Shown here one piece after another: positions 24,708 through 33,120 of a stretch of 43,939 nt of DNA (position 1 is the first letter of the stretch; every line of letters begins with the position of its first letter). The translations under genes were made by a program, and so were the position numbers. Source of the stretch: Dyadobacter sp. SG02 (GTDB lineage: Bacteria; Bacteroidota; Bacteroidia; Cytophagales; Spirosomataceae); NCBI RefSeq assembly GCF_900109045.1, contig NZ_FNYL01000024.1, forward strand, positions 1 through 43,939, given 5' to 3'. Below the pieces are notes generated by a model, which was not told the origin of the DNA, made no database searches, and saw only the letters and a program-made list of their open reading frames with translations.

Positions 24708-25562
24708 TCAGTTTCCTTCCAAAAACTCCTTTACGAGCATTGCGGTAATTTCGGGCTGCCTGCTACCGGCTTTGACGGTACAGATTTCACCCAGCAATGC
24801 GCCATGTACACCGGGTAGGATCACCAGTTCGGCCTTCGGAATCAGTTTGGAAATTTCGACGATGTGTTCAGTCCTGATCACGTCCTTGTCGCCCATCATG
24901 ATCAGCGCGGGCGCCTGTATGCGCGTGAGGTCGCTTTGGGGCCAGTCGGCGAAAGTGCGGCGGCGCTCGCGGTCCTTGTTGAACATCGTTTGCAGGCCTT
25001 TCGGGTCGGGATTTACTTTGAGATAATACTCTTTCAAAGGCGCGGGCATATTATCGAGCGAGGCATTATCCATCATTTCAAAAAAGCCGTCGATCATCCC
25101 GGCGCGGGTATAATTGGAAGCGACTACGATGATCTTGTTGATCAGTTCGGGATGGTGGCCGGCCAGTTGCATGGTCGTGCAGCCACCATCGCTAAAACCC
25201 AGCACATTGGCCTTTTCCACTTTCAAATACCGGAGCAATGCGGCCACATCATCGGCATCCTGTTGAAAAGACTCCGGCGCATCGCGGTCGCTTGTGCGGC
25301 CGTGAGCCTGCAATTCGACGGCAATGATCTTGCTGAATGCCGCGAGTTCAGGCAGGATATTGCTGAACGACGTTTCGATCGTAGAGCCGCCGCCGTGAAT
25401 GAGTACCAGCGGAATACCATCGTTCCCGTAAACCTCATAATACATTTTCAACCCGTTCACGGGTGCATAACCGCTTGTTTTCGACTGTTCCATATGAGTT
25501 TGTTGTGCTTGAACCGATAAATTCAACATCGCGCCCAGCAATGCAAAGACCAGCGCCTTCAT
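24708..25562 (-). CDS. Exported alpha/beta hydrolase
   Basis: The 284-residue protein has a signal peptide (MKALVFALLGAMLNLSVQAQ) and an alpha/beta-hydrolase fold: PLVLIHGGGSTIETSF (oxyanion loop), VELQAHGRTSD, GFSDGGCT with Ser124 as nucleophile, ALIMMGDKDVIRTEH (catalytic Asp region), and LPGVHGALL (catalytic His). Its ATG overlaps the stop codon of the SRPBCC gene by 4 nt (ATGA), a sign of coupled translation, so the ArsR protein likely controls it. A secreted hydrolase in an operon with cytoplasmic proteins is a little unusual. Confidence 0.87.
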   Translation of the reverse strand: MKALVFALLGAMLNLSVQAQQTHMEQSKTSGYAPVNGLKMYYEVYGNDGIPLVLIHGGGSTIETSFSNILPELAAFSKIIAVELQAHGRTSDRDAPESFQQDADDVAALLRYLKVEKANVLGFSDGGCTTMQLAGHHPELINKIIVVASNYTRAGMIDGFFEMMDNASLDNMPAPLKEYYLKVNPDPKGLQTMFNKDRERRRTFADWPQSDLTRIQAPALIMMGDKDVIRTEHIVEISKLIPKAELVILPGVHGALLGEICTVKAGSRQPEITAMLVKEFLEGN

Positions 25563-26029
25563 GACTGCCGGACGGCTTTCCTGGCTTCCAGATATGCCGA
25601 CATTTTCCCGACATTCTGTTTCAAACCTTCGGCCGCATTGTTCGATTTTACGATCCGGATCATCTGTTCCGCCGATTCGAAAAGCATGTGCCAGCGTAGA
25701 AAGGTCTCGTCGCCCTGTGCTTCAAACTCGACCGTGGTCAGGAAGTTGGGTGCAAAGTGTTGATATACAATTTTCTTGAAGGGTATTACTTCCTTGAATA
25801 TACTCCTGTTCTGGTAATCTTTTCCGTCGGGGCCGTGCATAACGAGCTCCCACGCGCCGCCGGGCACGACGTCCATCGTCGTGATCGTGTTGGTGAAGCC
25901 GTCGGGCCCCCACCATTTGGCAATATGCTCCGGCTGGGTCCACACTTCCCACACCAGCTCCACAGGCGCATTCAGCTTTCGGGTAATGATCAGTTCGCGG
26001 TCGTGCGTGCTGCTTTTTTCATTTTCCAT
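25559..26029 (-). CDS. SRPBCC (AHSA1-like) domain protein, first copy
   Basis: The 156-residue protein is an AHSA1-like START/SRPBCC fold: LIITRKLNAPVELVWEVWTQPEHIAKWWGPDGF, then GGAWELVMHGPDGKDYQNR and a late WHMLFESAEQM. These proteins bind hydrophobic ligands in a deep pocket; in ArsR-linked operons their role is unknown. Its ATG overlaps the arsR stop by 11 nt and its stop overlaps the hydrolase ATG by 4 nt, so the three genes form one coupled operon. A second copy with ArsR lies at 42018-42527. Confidence 0.92.
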   Translation of the reverse strand: MENEKSSTHDRELIITRKLNAPVELVWEVWTQPEHIAKWWGPDGFTNTITTMDVVPGGAWELVMHGPDGKDYQNRSIFKEVIPFKKIVYQHFAPNFLTTVEFEAQGDETFLRWHMLFESAEQMIRIVKSNNAAEGLKQNVGKMSAYLEARKAVRQS

Positions 26030-26351
26030 ACCGTTCTTTTTTTAGTTGTTCCAAATAGGTTTCCAATGAGTCCAGTTTCGCCTCCCAATGCTTTTTGTAT
26101 TGTTCCACCCACGTCGACACCTCGCTCAGGCTGTCGAGCCGGGCTTCGCAAATGTGGTCCCTGCCCTCTTTCCGGATAAAAATCAGCCCGCAATCGGTCA
26201 GTATTTTGACGTGTAGGGAAATCGCCTGACGCGTCATATCGAACTGCTCCGCGATCGCATTCACATTCTGGGGCTGCCCGGCCAGCATTCCGATGATCGC
26301 CCGGCGGGTCGGGTCTGCAATGGCCTGATATACATCTCTTCGCGCTTTCAT
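26019..26351 (-). CDS. ArsR family regulator, first copy
   Basis: I start at the ATG at 26351 (MKARRDVYQAIADPTRR); the frame open to 26360 would begin with TTG. The 110-residue protein is a winged HTH: IADPTRRAIIGMLAG, NAIAEQFDMTRQAISLHVKIL (recognition helix), then GLIFIRKEGRDHICEARLD. It lacks the CVC metal site of arsenic ArsR, so a metal is unlikely as effector. Two nearly identical 16-bp palindromes begin 5 bp upstream of the ATG and surely hold its operators; autoregulation is expected. Confidence 0.93.
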   Translation of the reverse strand: MKARRDVYQAIADPTRRAIIGMLAGQPQNVNAIAEQFDMTRQAISLHVKILTDCGLIFIRKEGRDHICEARLDSLSEVSTWVEQYKKHWEAKLDSLETYLEQLKKERYGK

Positions 26352-26356
26352 AACAT

Positions 26357-26398
26357 GCAAGTGTTTACTTGCAAATATATATGCAAGTATTTACTTGC
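26357..26398. promoter_or_regulatory. Two 16-bp ArsR operators with half-site GCAAGTA
   Basis: GCAAGTGTTTACTTGC (26357-26372) and GCAAGTATTTACTTGC (26383-26398) are inverted repeats with a TT centre, 26 bp apart; the second is perfect. They lie between the arsR ATG and its likely promoter, an autorepression position. They may also affect the divergent VOC gene. Confidence 0.85.
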
Positions 26399-26505
26399 GC
26401 AATATTTATTTGTTAATTTTGAAGTCTCAGAAAAGAATTTCAATTTGTCGCGACCGCCCCCCGTGAATGTCCTTTTTAGGGAGCATGATTGACCGCGCAA
26501 GACTA

Positions 26506-26513
26506 TACTTTTG
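26506..26513 (+). promoter_or_regulatory. Candidate -7 box for the VOC gene
   Basis: TACTTTTG fits TAnnTTTG, 53 bp before the ATG. No TTTG is at the right -33 spacing, so this is a partial match only. Confidence 0.4.
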
Positions 26514-26566
26514 CATTCGTCAACAATCTAAAATCAAGTCCAATCACCTTTTAAAATCTTTTAGCT

Positions 26567-26995
26567 ATGCCTAAAATTAATCCTTACCTCAACTTCGACG
26601 GCGACGCCCAGCAGGCTTTCGATTTCTACAAATCCGTTTTCGGTGGAGAATTCACAGCCGTGCACAAAATGGACGGTGCCCCCGGAACCGAAAATTTGCC
26701 CGAAAATGAAAAGAACCGGCTCATGCACATCTCTTTGCAGGTGGGCGAAGAGCTACTGATGGCCTCGGACATTATGCCTTCCATGGGCCAGACGCTTTCA
26801 GTGGGCAACAACAATTATATTTCCATTTTCACCGACAGCCGCGAGCAAGCCGACGAGTATTTCAATGGCCTTTCCGCAGGCGGTAAAATCGAAATGCCGA
26901 TGGAAGACCAGTTCTGGGGCGACTATTTCGGTGCTTTCCGCGATAAGTACGGTGTAAACTGGATGATCAACTTCCCTGCGCAGCAAGGCGCATAA
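26567..26995 (+). CDS. VOC family protein, PhnB-like, first copy
   Basis: The 142-residue protein has the glyoxalase/PhnB form: INPYLNFDGDAQQAFDFYKSVFGGEF, HISLQVGEELLMASD, and DQFWGDYFGAFRDKYGVNWMIN at the C-terminus. VOC proteins use paired beta-alpha-beta-beta-beta modules around a metal or ligand site. The substrate is unknown. The gene diverges from the ArsR operon across a 215-bp spacer and ends in a strong terminator, so it is a single transcription unit. Confidence 0.93.
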   Translation: MPKINPYLNFDGDAQQAFDFYKSVFGGEFTAVHKMDGAPGTENLPENEKNRLMHISLQVGEELLMASDIMPSMGQTLSVGNNNYISIFTDSREQADEYFNGLSAGGKIEMPMEDQFWGDYFGAFRDKYGVNWMINFPAQQGA

Positions 26996-27013
26996 TGTAC
27001 AGTTGTAATGCTG

Positions 27014-27047
27014 AAAGGCCGGTTCCCGAAGATGCGGACCGGCCTTT
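27014..27047 (+). terminator. Intrinsic terminator after the VOC gene
   Basis: AAAGGCCGGT (27014-27023) pairs with ACCGGCCTTT (27038-27047), followed by more T residues (TTT, then GC). The stem is perfect over 10 bp. It may work in both directions and thus also end the convergent hydrolase transcript at 27080. Confidence 0.9.
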
Positions 27048-27079
27048 TTTGCATTAAACAAATACGTACGCCTTAACAG

Positions 27080-28492
27080 CTATTCCTTGTGCTGTGCGAA
27101 CATCCATTCCATAATATGCTCTTGCCCTACCTTGTCCCAGATCCCATGCCCGGCGAACTCGTATTCGGTATATTTTGGATGGCCGCCAGCCTTACGGATC
27201 GCAGCGATCATATCGCGTGAATGCGACACGGGCGCCAGCTTGTCGCGCGCGCCGTGGAAGGCCCAGATCGGCACATTAACGAGCTTGGGGCCGTACTTCG
27301 GATCGCCCCCGCCGCAAATGGGGATCGCCGCGGCGAAAAGTTCAGGGTGCATGCTGATGAAGTGCCACGAGCCATACCCACCGCCGGAAATACCCATGAC
27401 ATATATACGTTTCCGATCGATCGGCAGCTTCCCCAGTAACTGCCGGATCGTCCTGAAAACGAGCGAATCCACACTGGCGTTGCCATATGCGCCGCTGAAA
27501 CCCAGCCCTTTCGGGCTTTGCGGCATAAATAGGAATGCCGGATATTTGGTCCTGGTGGGCAGTTCCATGAGAAAAGGCGCGGGATCTGCCGATAGCTGCT
27601 GCATATTATCCTTCCCGTGCGCGCCCCCATGATGCAGGCACACGATGAGCGGGTATTGTTTGGTCGAGTCGTAGTCGAGCGGTTTCAGCAACCGGTAGTT
27701 CAGCGAATCACCGCTTTTATCTACAAAATGATACGCATTCACGGCATTCGAACGGCGCAAGTCGGTAGCCGAGGGTTTGAATGGCATGTTATACCTGATC
27801 GCTTCCACCGAAAAGTTGAATCCCAAAAACAGCAATCCAAGAAATGCGGCCAGTTTTATCAATGCGGGCATGGTTTGGGCCGGTGCATTGTCGGTGACCG
27901 CCAACCGCTTTTCTTCCAGACGAAAATGGATAATAAGGCAAATCTGCTCGCTCAATGCCAAAAGCGAAACCCACCTGCTGGTCTTGTCGATCAACAGTTT
28001 CGTGCTGCCTTCGCCTGTCTGAAAATAGAGCCAGAATATAAGCGCCAATAAAAGTGTGATGCATACCGTCAGGATACCGCAGAGCCGCAGCCATCGTTTC
28101 TCCCTGGCTTTTGTAAATACCAGGCTTAGCCCCCAAAGCACGCCCGTACCGAATATCACAGATGCCACGGCATGGTAATGCTGCTGATAGAATACCCGCA
28201 ATTCGCGGTCCAGGATCAGCGTATACTGACAAAACACGGCCACGCACGAAACCACGCACGCGATCGCCGCCAAATTGTAGCCATTGTGCCAAAAGTATCG
28301 GATCAACGCCACATTGGTAACGGCCAGCACTCCGAGGACGAGCCAAATCCACGAATTAAACGATCCCAGGCCCGCCATTTGCGAGCCGATCATCACCAAT
28401 GCTACCGACTGAATCAGCGATATAATGCACAGGATCGACAAAAAGAAGATCGTGAAGGAATAAAACTCCTTGCTGAGTGGCTTGGCTGTCAT
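27080..28492 (-). CDS. Alpha/beta hydrolase (dienelactone/prolyl-oligopeptidase-like) with an N-terminal membrane domain
   Basis: The 470-residue protein has about six or seven predicted transmembrane helices in residues 10-235, then an exported esterase-like domain: RLLKPLDYDSTKQYPLIVCLHHGGAHGKDN, MPQSPKGLGF, MGISGGGYGSW (Ser369 nucleophile), WAFHGARDKLAPV (Asp region) and EFAGHGIWDK (His). Such C-terminal domains are usual in secreted carbohydrate or peptide esterases; the membrane part is rarer. It would anchor the enzyme at the inner membrane, with the active site outside if helix number is odd or inside if even. The gene is isolated. Confidence 0.82.
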   Translation of the reverse strand: MTAKPLSKEFYSFTIFFLSILCIISLIQSVALVMIGSQMAGLGSFNSWIWLVLGVLAVTNVALIRYFWHNGYNLAAIACVVSCVAVFCQYTLILDRELRVFYQQHYHAVASVIFGTGVLWGLSLVFTKAREKRWLRLCGILTVCITLLLALIFWLYFQTGEGSTKLLIDKTSRWVSLLALSEQICLIIHFRLEEKRLAVTDNAPAQTMPALIKLAAFLGLLFLGFNFSVEAIRYNMPFKPSATDLRRSNAVNAYHFVDKSGDSLNYRLLKPLDYDSTKQYPLIVCLHHGGAHGKDNMQQLSADPAPFLMELPTRTKYPAFLFMPQSPKGLGFSGAYGNASVDSLVFRTIRQLLGKLPIDRKRIYVMGISGGGYGSWHFISMHPELFAAAIPICGGGDPKYGPKLVNVPIWAFHGARDKLAPVSHSRDMIAAIRKAGGHPKYTEYEFAGHGIWDKVGQEHIMEWMFAQHKE

Positions 28493-28626
28493 GAGAGAAA
28501 GCGATTTGTGAAGGATTAACTATAACTATTCCAATAAAGAAAAGTTCCTTCACGTATTCACTTCCTGTTACACAACCGGTTACTTCAAAGTTTGGATGGA
28601 TAGACTAACCTGAAATTACCTGCTAA

Positions 28627-31446
28627 TCACTTGCCTGCCAGCTTCTTCGCCTGCGCTTCCAGGATCAGTTGCAGGTCCGCACTTGCGTCGGTCACATGCG
28701 CGTAGGAGCCCATACCCAGTTCGCTCAGCTTTTTGAGTTTCTGGCCGGTATGCTCATTGCGCCCGAAAGTGAAAACGCTGAGATAAACGTCCTGTCGGGC
28801 ATTCTGGCGAATCATATCTACGACCTCGTCGCTGACGGGAAATTCGCCGTCGGTAGCGAGTACGATGCGGTTATTGCCGGCACGGATGTATTGTTTGTTG
28901 GCTGTTTTGTAAGCCAGTTTAATGCCTTCGTTACCATCGGTATCGCCATCGGATTGCAACAGGTCGATCATCCTTGCAATTTCTGCGGCTTTGGCACCCG
29001 AAGTGGGTTTAAGCACCACCCGCGCCTTGCCCGAATAGAGCACGATCGAAATCATATCCTCGGGCCGCACGAGCGTCAGCAGCGATTTAATAGAGCGTTT
29101 CAGCAACGGCAATTTGTAAGGCGAGTTCATCGACGACGATACGTCCAGCAGCAGCACCATATTGTTCGGGGCAAAACCATCGAGCGAACGTGTAACATTT
29201 TGCAATTGCGCATTCCGGTCGACATACACCGTATCCACGCGTACGCGCTCTACGTACACGGTATCGCGCTTCGCCTGCGCTGCGGGCGCGGGTGCACTCT
29301 CGTTCGTGAGCGGGCGCGTATCCCTGCGAGCGGGAGGTTGTTGTGCCGCAGGCACTTCGGCACTGTTCGTTTTAACTTGTGCGATGTCCTCAACCCGCTT
29401 TTCTCCCGGCTTTTCAACGGGTTTCTCATTCACCGGCTCGGCATTTTTTGCGGGCGGAGTCACGGATTTTTGTGGCTGAATACGCCTGAATGCGAAGACA
29501 TCGGGTTGATTGATCGTTTTCAAAAGCCCGGCTTTCGACAGTTCTATGAAGTTGTTGTACTGGTAAACCAGCTCGTTGTTATAGAAATAGTAAAACGACT
29601 CATACGGATGTGCCGCAAAACCCGAAGTCTCCGGTTTGTATTGCTGCACTTTTTCCGCAAATCGGCCTGCATTCGCTCCAAGGTCCTCGTAAGGCGTGTA
29701 CGGACAAAGCCCGTTGCTTCGGCCGTAGCGTTGGAGGCCCTTCATGTTCTTATATTCATCGGCGATCAACTGGCGGCTGTCGGCTTCCAGCATGGCTGTT
29801 TCGGGCATTTTCGATGCTTCGCCTTTGAGATAATCGCGCATGCCGAACATCGCGTTGTGGCTGTTGTCCATGGTTTTCAGCATGGCGCTACCCGCGATGT
29901 ACCACGAGCTGGTCGGCGTTGCGTTCGGATAGCTTTCGTGAATGCGGCGGATATCGTTGTAGAGTTGCTCTTTCTTTTTATCCAGTATATCAAAAAGGAC
30001 GAGGTAGCGGTCGAGAATGGCGTCGGAGCGTTTCAGCTGGTCTTGCAGGTATTGTTTTTCGGAAGTGTAGCGGATCAGTTCGATACTCAGGCCGTCCATT
30101 TCCTGTAAAATATTCATCAAAACCTCGGCCTGGCCGGTTACCGACTTGCGATATGGCTCGGGAATGGCGGTGCTGGCACTCAGAAGCAATGCGTATTCCG
30201 AAGAAGGAAGTTTAAACTCCTCGTGCGAATAAGTAAGGTTAGCGCGTTTTTGAGCCTTCGCCGGGTCGCGGTAGTATTCTGCCGAGCCCTGGTAGTTGCG
30301 CATGATCATTTGCAGCAAATGCATTTGCCGCAACGACTGGTTGATCCAGTCGACATATTGATTGCATGTTTTAATCAATGTGGCATTGGCAGGCACAGTT
30401 GCTTTTTTCACATTCAGCGGCTGAAAAGATTTGTCCTGAAAAGGCGGAGTACCTTTGCCCGCGGCGGCAACGTCTCCCGAACCTTCCGACTTCATGACCG
30501 GACTGAAAAAAGGATAAGCCAGCAACAAATGCCCTGGCTTGCTGTACCCGACAAATGCCTTGTAAAATTCCAGCATATCATGGTTAAACTGCTCTACCAG
30601 GGACAAATACACCGCATTACCATGCTGCGCCGATTGCTGCGCGGCAAAATTATGGTCATCCAGCGCGCGCCGTTTGATATCCTGCATCGAAGCCAGCGCC
30701 GATTTAAATGTACCCACCATATCCGATGCCGGATATTCTAACTGCGATGCTGTATTTCCAATGGTTGCCAACGCCTTCTCATCGTCGAGCATGCTCTGGC
30801 GTACCAGTGCTACGGGCCATTCGGCTTTGTTTTCTTCGTTCAGGTAATAAGGCAATGCTTCCAATAATCGTTGCTGGGCGGCGACGATCTCTCCCATCGC
30901 CTTTTCCGTTACGATGTAGGGATCGGTTGACGGGCGGTTCTGGACACCGGCGTAAACCTGCTGTATTTGCGTGTACAATGCATTTTTGTCATGAGCATAG
31001 CGTTCGAAAAGTGACTGCATTTCCGCGACCAGCCCATCCGACTTTTTCAGATTGTCGCGTTCGTAATCCTTCAATCGCACGTAGGTTTCCAGCGCTTTGC
31101 AAGTTTCGTCGAGCTTGTTAAGCACTTTCCAGACATTTTCCAGGCCCGCATTCAACTGCTTCCGCTTACCGGCTTCTACACCCAGACCATGCAATGCCTT
31201 TTGATAATAATATGCTTCCAAAGGCCCCGACGACGGTAAACGCAATCCGTAATCCGGTTTTTTACGGTAGCGGCTCACGTCGTCCTGGTAATCGCGAAGC
31301 ATTTTAAACCGCCGGATCACCAGTTCCGACGACTGGCTCAAAAATTCAATATAATGGTTCAGCGATGTCTGCGGCGCTTCCTGCTGCGCGGCAACCGGGC
31401 TGATAATGAATGCAAAAAAGATAATCAGGATGGAGAATCGCCTCAT
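28627..31446 (-). CDS. Exported von Willebrand factor A domain protein with a long helical N-terminal region
   Basis: I start at the ATG at 31446, where MRRFSILIIFFAFIISPVAAQ is a signal peptide; the longer frame adds 25 residues without signal features. The 939-residue protein has a long helical part (about 25-650), a Pro/Ala-rich linker with DTVYVERVRVDTVYVD (about 660-740), then a vWA domain (about 763-935) with an intact MIDAS: DVSSS from Asp768, a Thr in the SDGDTDGNEG loop, and LATDGEF. The MIDAS binds a divalent metal and a ligand. The N-terminal region resembles nothing I know by name. No chaperone AAA gene (MoxR) is adjacent. Isolated gene. Confidence 0.82.
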   Translation of the reverse strand: MRRFSILIIFFAFIISPVAAQQEAPQTSLNHYIEFLSQSSELVIRRFKMLRDYQDDVSRYRKKPDYGLRLPSSGPLEAYYYQKALHGLGVEAGKRKQLNAGLENVWKVLNKLDETCKALETYVRLKDYERDNLKKSDGLVAEMQSLFERYAHDKNALYTQIQQVYAGVQNRPSTDPYIVTEKAMGEIVAAQQRLLEALPYYLNEENKAEWPVALVRQSMLDDEKALATIGNTASQLEYPASDMVGTFKSALASMQDIKRRALDDHNFAAQQSAQHGNAVYLSLVEQFNHDMLEFYKAFVGYSKPGHLLLAYPFFSPVMKSEGSGDVAAAGKGTPPFQDKSFQPLNVKKATVPANATLIKTCNQYVDWINQSLRQMHLLQMIMRNYQGSAEYYRDPAKAQKRANLTYSHEEFKLPSSEYALLLSASTAIPEPYRKSVTGQAEVLMNILQEMDGLSIELIRYTSEKQYLQDQLKRSDAILDRYLVLFDILDKKKEQLYNDIRRIHESYPNATPTSSWYIAGSAMLKTMDNSHNAMFGMRDYLKGEASKMPETAMLEADSRQLIADEYKNMKGLQRYGRSNGLCPYTPYEDLGANAGRFAEKVQQYKPETSGFAAHPYESFYYFYNNELVYQYNNFIELSKAGLLKTINQPDVFAFRRIQPQKSVTPPAKNAEPVNEKPVEKPGEKRVEDIAQVKTNSAEVPAAQQPPARRDTRPLTNESAPAPAAQAKRDTVYVERVRVDTVYVDRNAQLQNVTRSLDGFAPNNMVLLLDVSSSMNSPYKLPLLKRSIKSLLTLVRPEDMISIVLYSGKARVVLKPTSGAKAAEIARMIDLLQSDGDTDGNEGIKLAYKTANKQYIRAGNNRIVLATDGEFPVSDEVVDMIRQNARQDVYLSVFTFGRNEHTGQKLKKLSELGMGSYAHVTDASADLQLILEAQAKKLAGK

Positions 31447-31558
31447 ACGTAAACTACTGGAAGTATGTGTGTTATCGAATGCACGAAGGTCGGGATTTTT
31501 ACCCGGAAATCGGCGGCGCACATACTTCCGTAAAATAAGTCACACGTACAAGCGTTCG

Positions 31559-32080
31559 CTATTTGCCTTGAACGAAGGTCATTTCGTTGCGCATGTAGGG
31601 ATATTTACCACTTCCGCCAAGCGCAATTTCCTTGCTGACCAAATGCAAACGTCCGCCTTTGATACTAAGCTGAAATTTCATCGCTCCATCCGTTTCGAGC
31701 GCATCGGTATCGGCGATATCCTTGAAATTATCGCTGTAAAGAAACAATCCGGCAGAACCTATTTCCTTCCCGGTTTGAGATTTCACATCCAGTTTCCAGG
31801 TACCTTTCGCTGCCGGAAAATTGCCCGTCAGGTCGTAACTGATGAATGTGTTGTCGGGTTTGAATTCGTAAGCAAATACGCCTGGCTTGATCGTCGCCGT
31901 TTGCACCCAGTCGCCATCCTTGCTTTTTTTGGTCAAAGAAGCCCCTTCCAAAAGCTTCCAGTAACCCGTCAAGGTGCCGTTATCGACTTCCACGGCATCG
32001 ACCTCTTTCTCACTGCACCCCGCGCTCACATTCGGCAAGCCGCAAAATATCATTACCACATAAAAAACCAGCTTTTTCAT
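31559..32080 (-). CDS. Lipocalin-like lipoprotein
   Basis: I start at the ATG at 32080 (MKKLVFYVVMIFCGLPNVSAGC), giving 173 residues with a lipobox at SAGC (Cys22). The remaining beta-rich part follows the pattern of bacterial lipocalin-like domains: LTGYWKLLEGASL near the start, FAYEFKPDNTFISYDLTGNFPAAKGTWKLD, and SIKGGRLHLVSKEI. Likely surface or periplasmic, binding an unknown ligand. It stands between the vWA gene and an AraC-like regulator on the same strand; gaps of about 100 bp make operon membership possible. Confidence 0.7.
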   Translation of the reverse strand: MKKLVFYVVMIFCGLPNVSAGCSEKEVDAVEVDNGTLTGYWKLLEGASLTKKSKDGDWVQTATIKPGVFAYEFKPDNTFISYDLTGNFPAAKGTWKLDVKSQTGKEIGSAGLFLYSDNFKDIADTDALETDGAMKFQLSIKGGRLHLVSKEIALGGSGKYPYMRNEMTFVQGK

Positions 32081-32185
32081 AGCGATTCGCATTTAGACAT
32101 TTGAAATACACCGGGCATTTACCCGACTGATTCAAAGCTAAATGTGCGAACGGCCGGCTTCAACCAGCAATCGACAAGCGACGTT

Positions 32186-32995
32186 TTAAATAGACAAGTG
32201 AGGCGTTTGCTGCCCGCCGGATTGGAGATAACTGGTCAGTTCCGAAATATCGATTTTCAGCATCCGGCTTTTGAAGAGATCGGCTTTGTATTTGAAAATG
32301 AAGTTGCGGAGCGACATGCCCGTCTGGTTGAGCACACAAAGATTAGCGACATCTTCCGAGATATTGAAGCGCATCAGCAGTTCGGGCACGCGAATGCTCT
32401 TATTCTGATGCAATTCCTGCCGGAGGTAATCGATAATGGCCCCGGCGAGTCGTTGCCGCGACGTGGCTTCCTCTACTTTTTTGCTCTCAAAATTATTCCG
32501 CGCCAAAATGGTGACGATCAGGTCGATACTGCCACGGATCAGCTTGTTATGCGAAGTCGGCTGCTGGGTTACTTCGAAAAGGATCTGGTTGATCAGGTAG
32601 GTAATTGTTTGAGCGTCGCGCTCGTTTTGCAGCGGTTTGCCCTGGGTAAGGCGTACGGAGTCGCAGAGGTGCTCGGCTTGTTTATAAATGTCGGCAAAAT
32701 CGGGGCTGAACTCCTTTTTCTGCAAAAAATCGTCGGAAAGCCAGGTATCGAATGCGATAAGGAAGATCTCTGCGCTGCTGTCTTCCTGGAAAATCGGGTG
32801 CTGGCCGGGGCGGAGCAAAATGACGCCCTGCTCGGCGTAGTCGCACAATTTTCCGTCCAGACTGAAATGGCCCTCCCCGCTGCGGATAAATAGGATGCGA
32901 TAATGCGGGGTCAGATCATTGTGTGTTTCCCAAACGCGGGTTTTACTTTGAAGCACATGGTACTTCTTGTGGGCATTAAATTGAATCACTGACAT
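32186..32995 (-). CDS. AraC-like regulator with a short second HTH
   Basis: I start at the ATG at 32995 (MSVIQFNAHKKYHVL), the usual opening of cupin-type AraC proteins in Bacteroidota; the longer frame is unlikely. Residues 1-130 are a cupin-like sensor domain (FIRSGEGHFSLDGK). The first AraC HTH is seen at about 195-235 (IRVPELLMRFNISEDVANLCVLNQTGMSLRNFIFKYKADLFKSRML). The second HTH is cut short: after ISELTSYLQSGGQQTP the protein ends in HLSI, whereas the usual family has about 20 more residues with F-x-x-x-F-K. A frameshift or natural shortening could explain this. The target is unknown. Confidence 0.7.
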   Translation of the reverse strand: MSVIQFNAHKKYHVLQSKTRVWETHNDLTPHYRILFIRSGEGHFSLDGKLCDYAEQGVILLRPGQHPIFQEDSSAEIFLIAFDTWLSDDFLQKKEFSPDFADIYKQAEHLCDSVRLTQGKPLQNERDAQTITYLINQILFEVTQQPTSHNKLIRGSIDLIVTILARNNFESKKVEEATSRQRLAGAIIDYLRQELHQNKSIRVPELLMRFNISEDVANLCVLNQTGMSLRNFIFKYKADLFKSRMLKIDISELTSYLQSGGQQTPHLSI

Positions 32996-33120
32996 AACAC
33001 GAACCTCCTGCTGTTTGGCCCTAATTTGGGCAAGCTGCCCCTGGAATGAAAATACAAATCGCGGAACGCCCGTTTTCGGGGGCTGAAAGGGCAATTTTAA
33101 ATGCAGAAGTCAACGAGAGG

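Noticed and set aside
26019..26351. Arsenic or other metal resistance operon
   Set aside because: Neither ArsR copy has the Cys metal motif, and no arsenite pump or reductase gene is near.
28669..30108. A 479-codon plus-strand open frame opposite the vWA gene
   Set aside because: It is fully antisense to a gene with clear domain content, its product is Arg/His/Phe-rich with no motif, and it has no signal or neighbours. It is a by-product of codon choice on the other strand.
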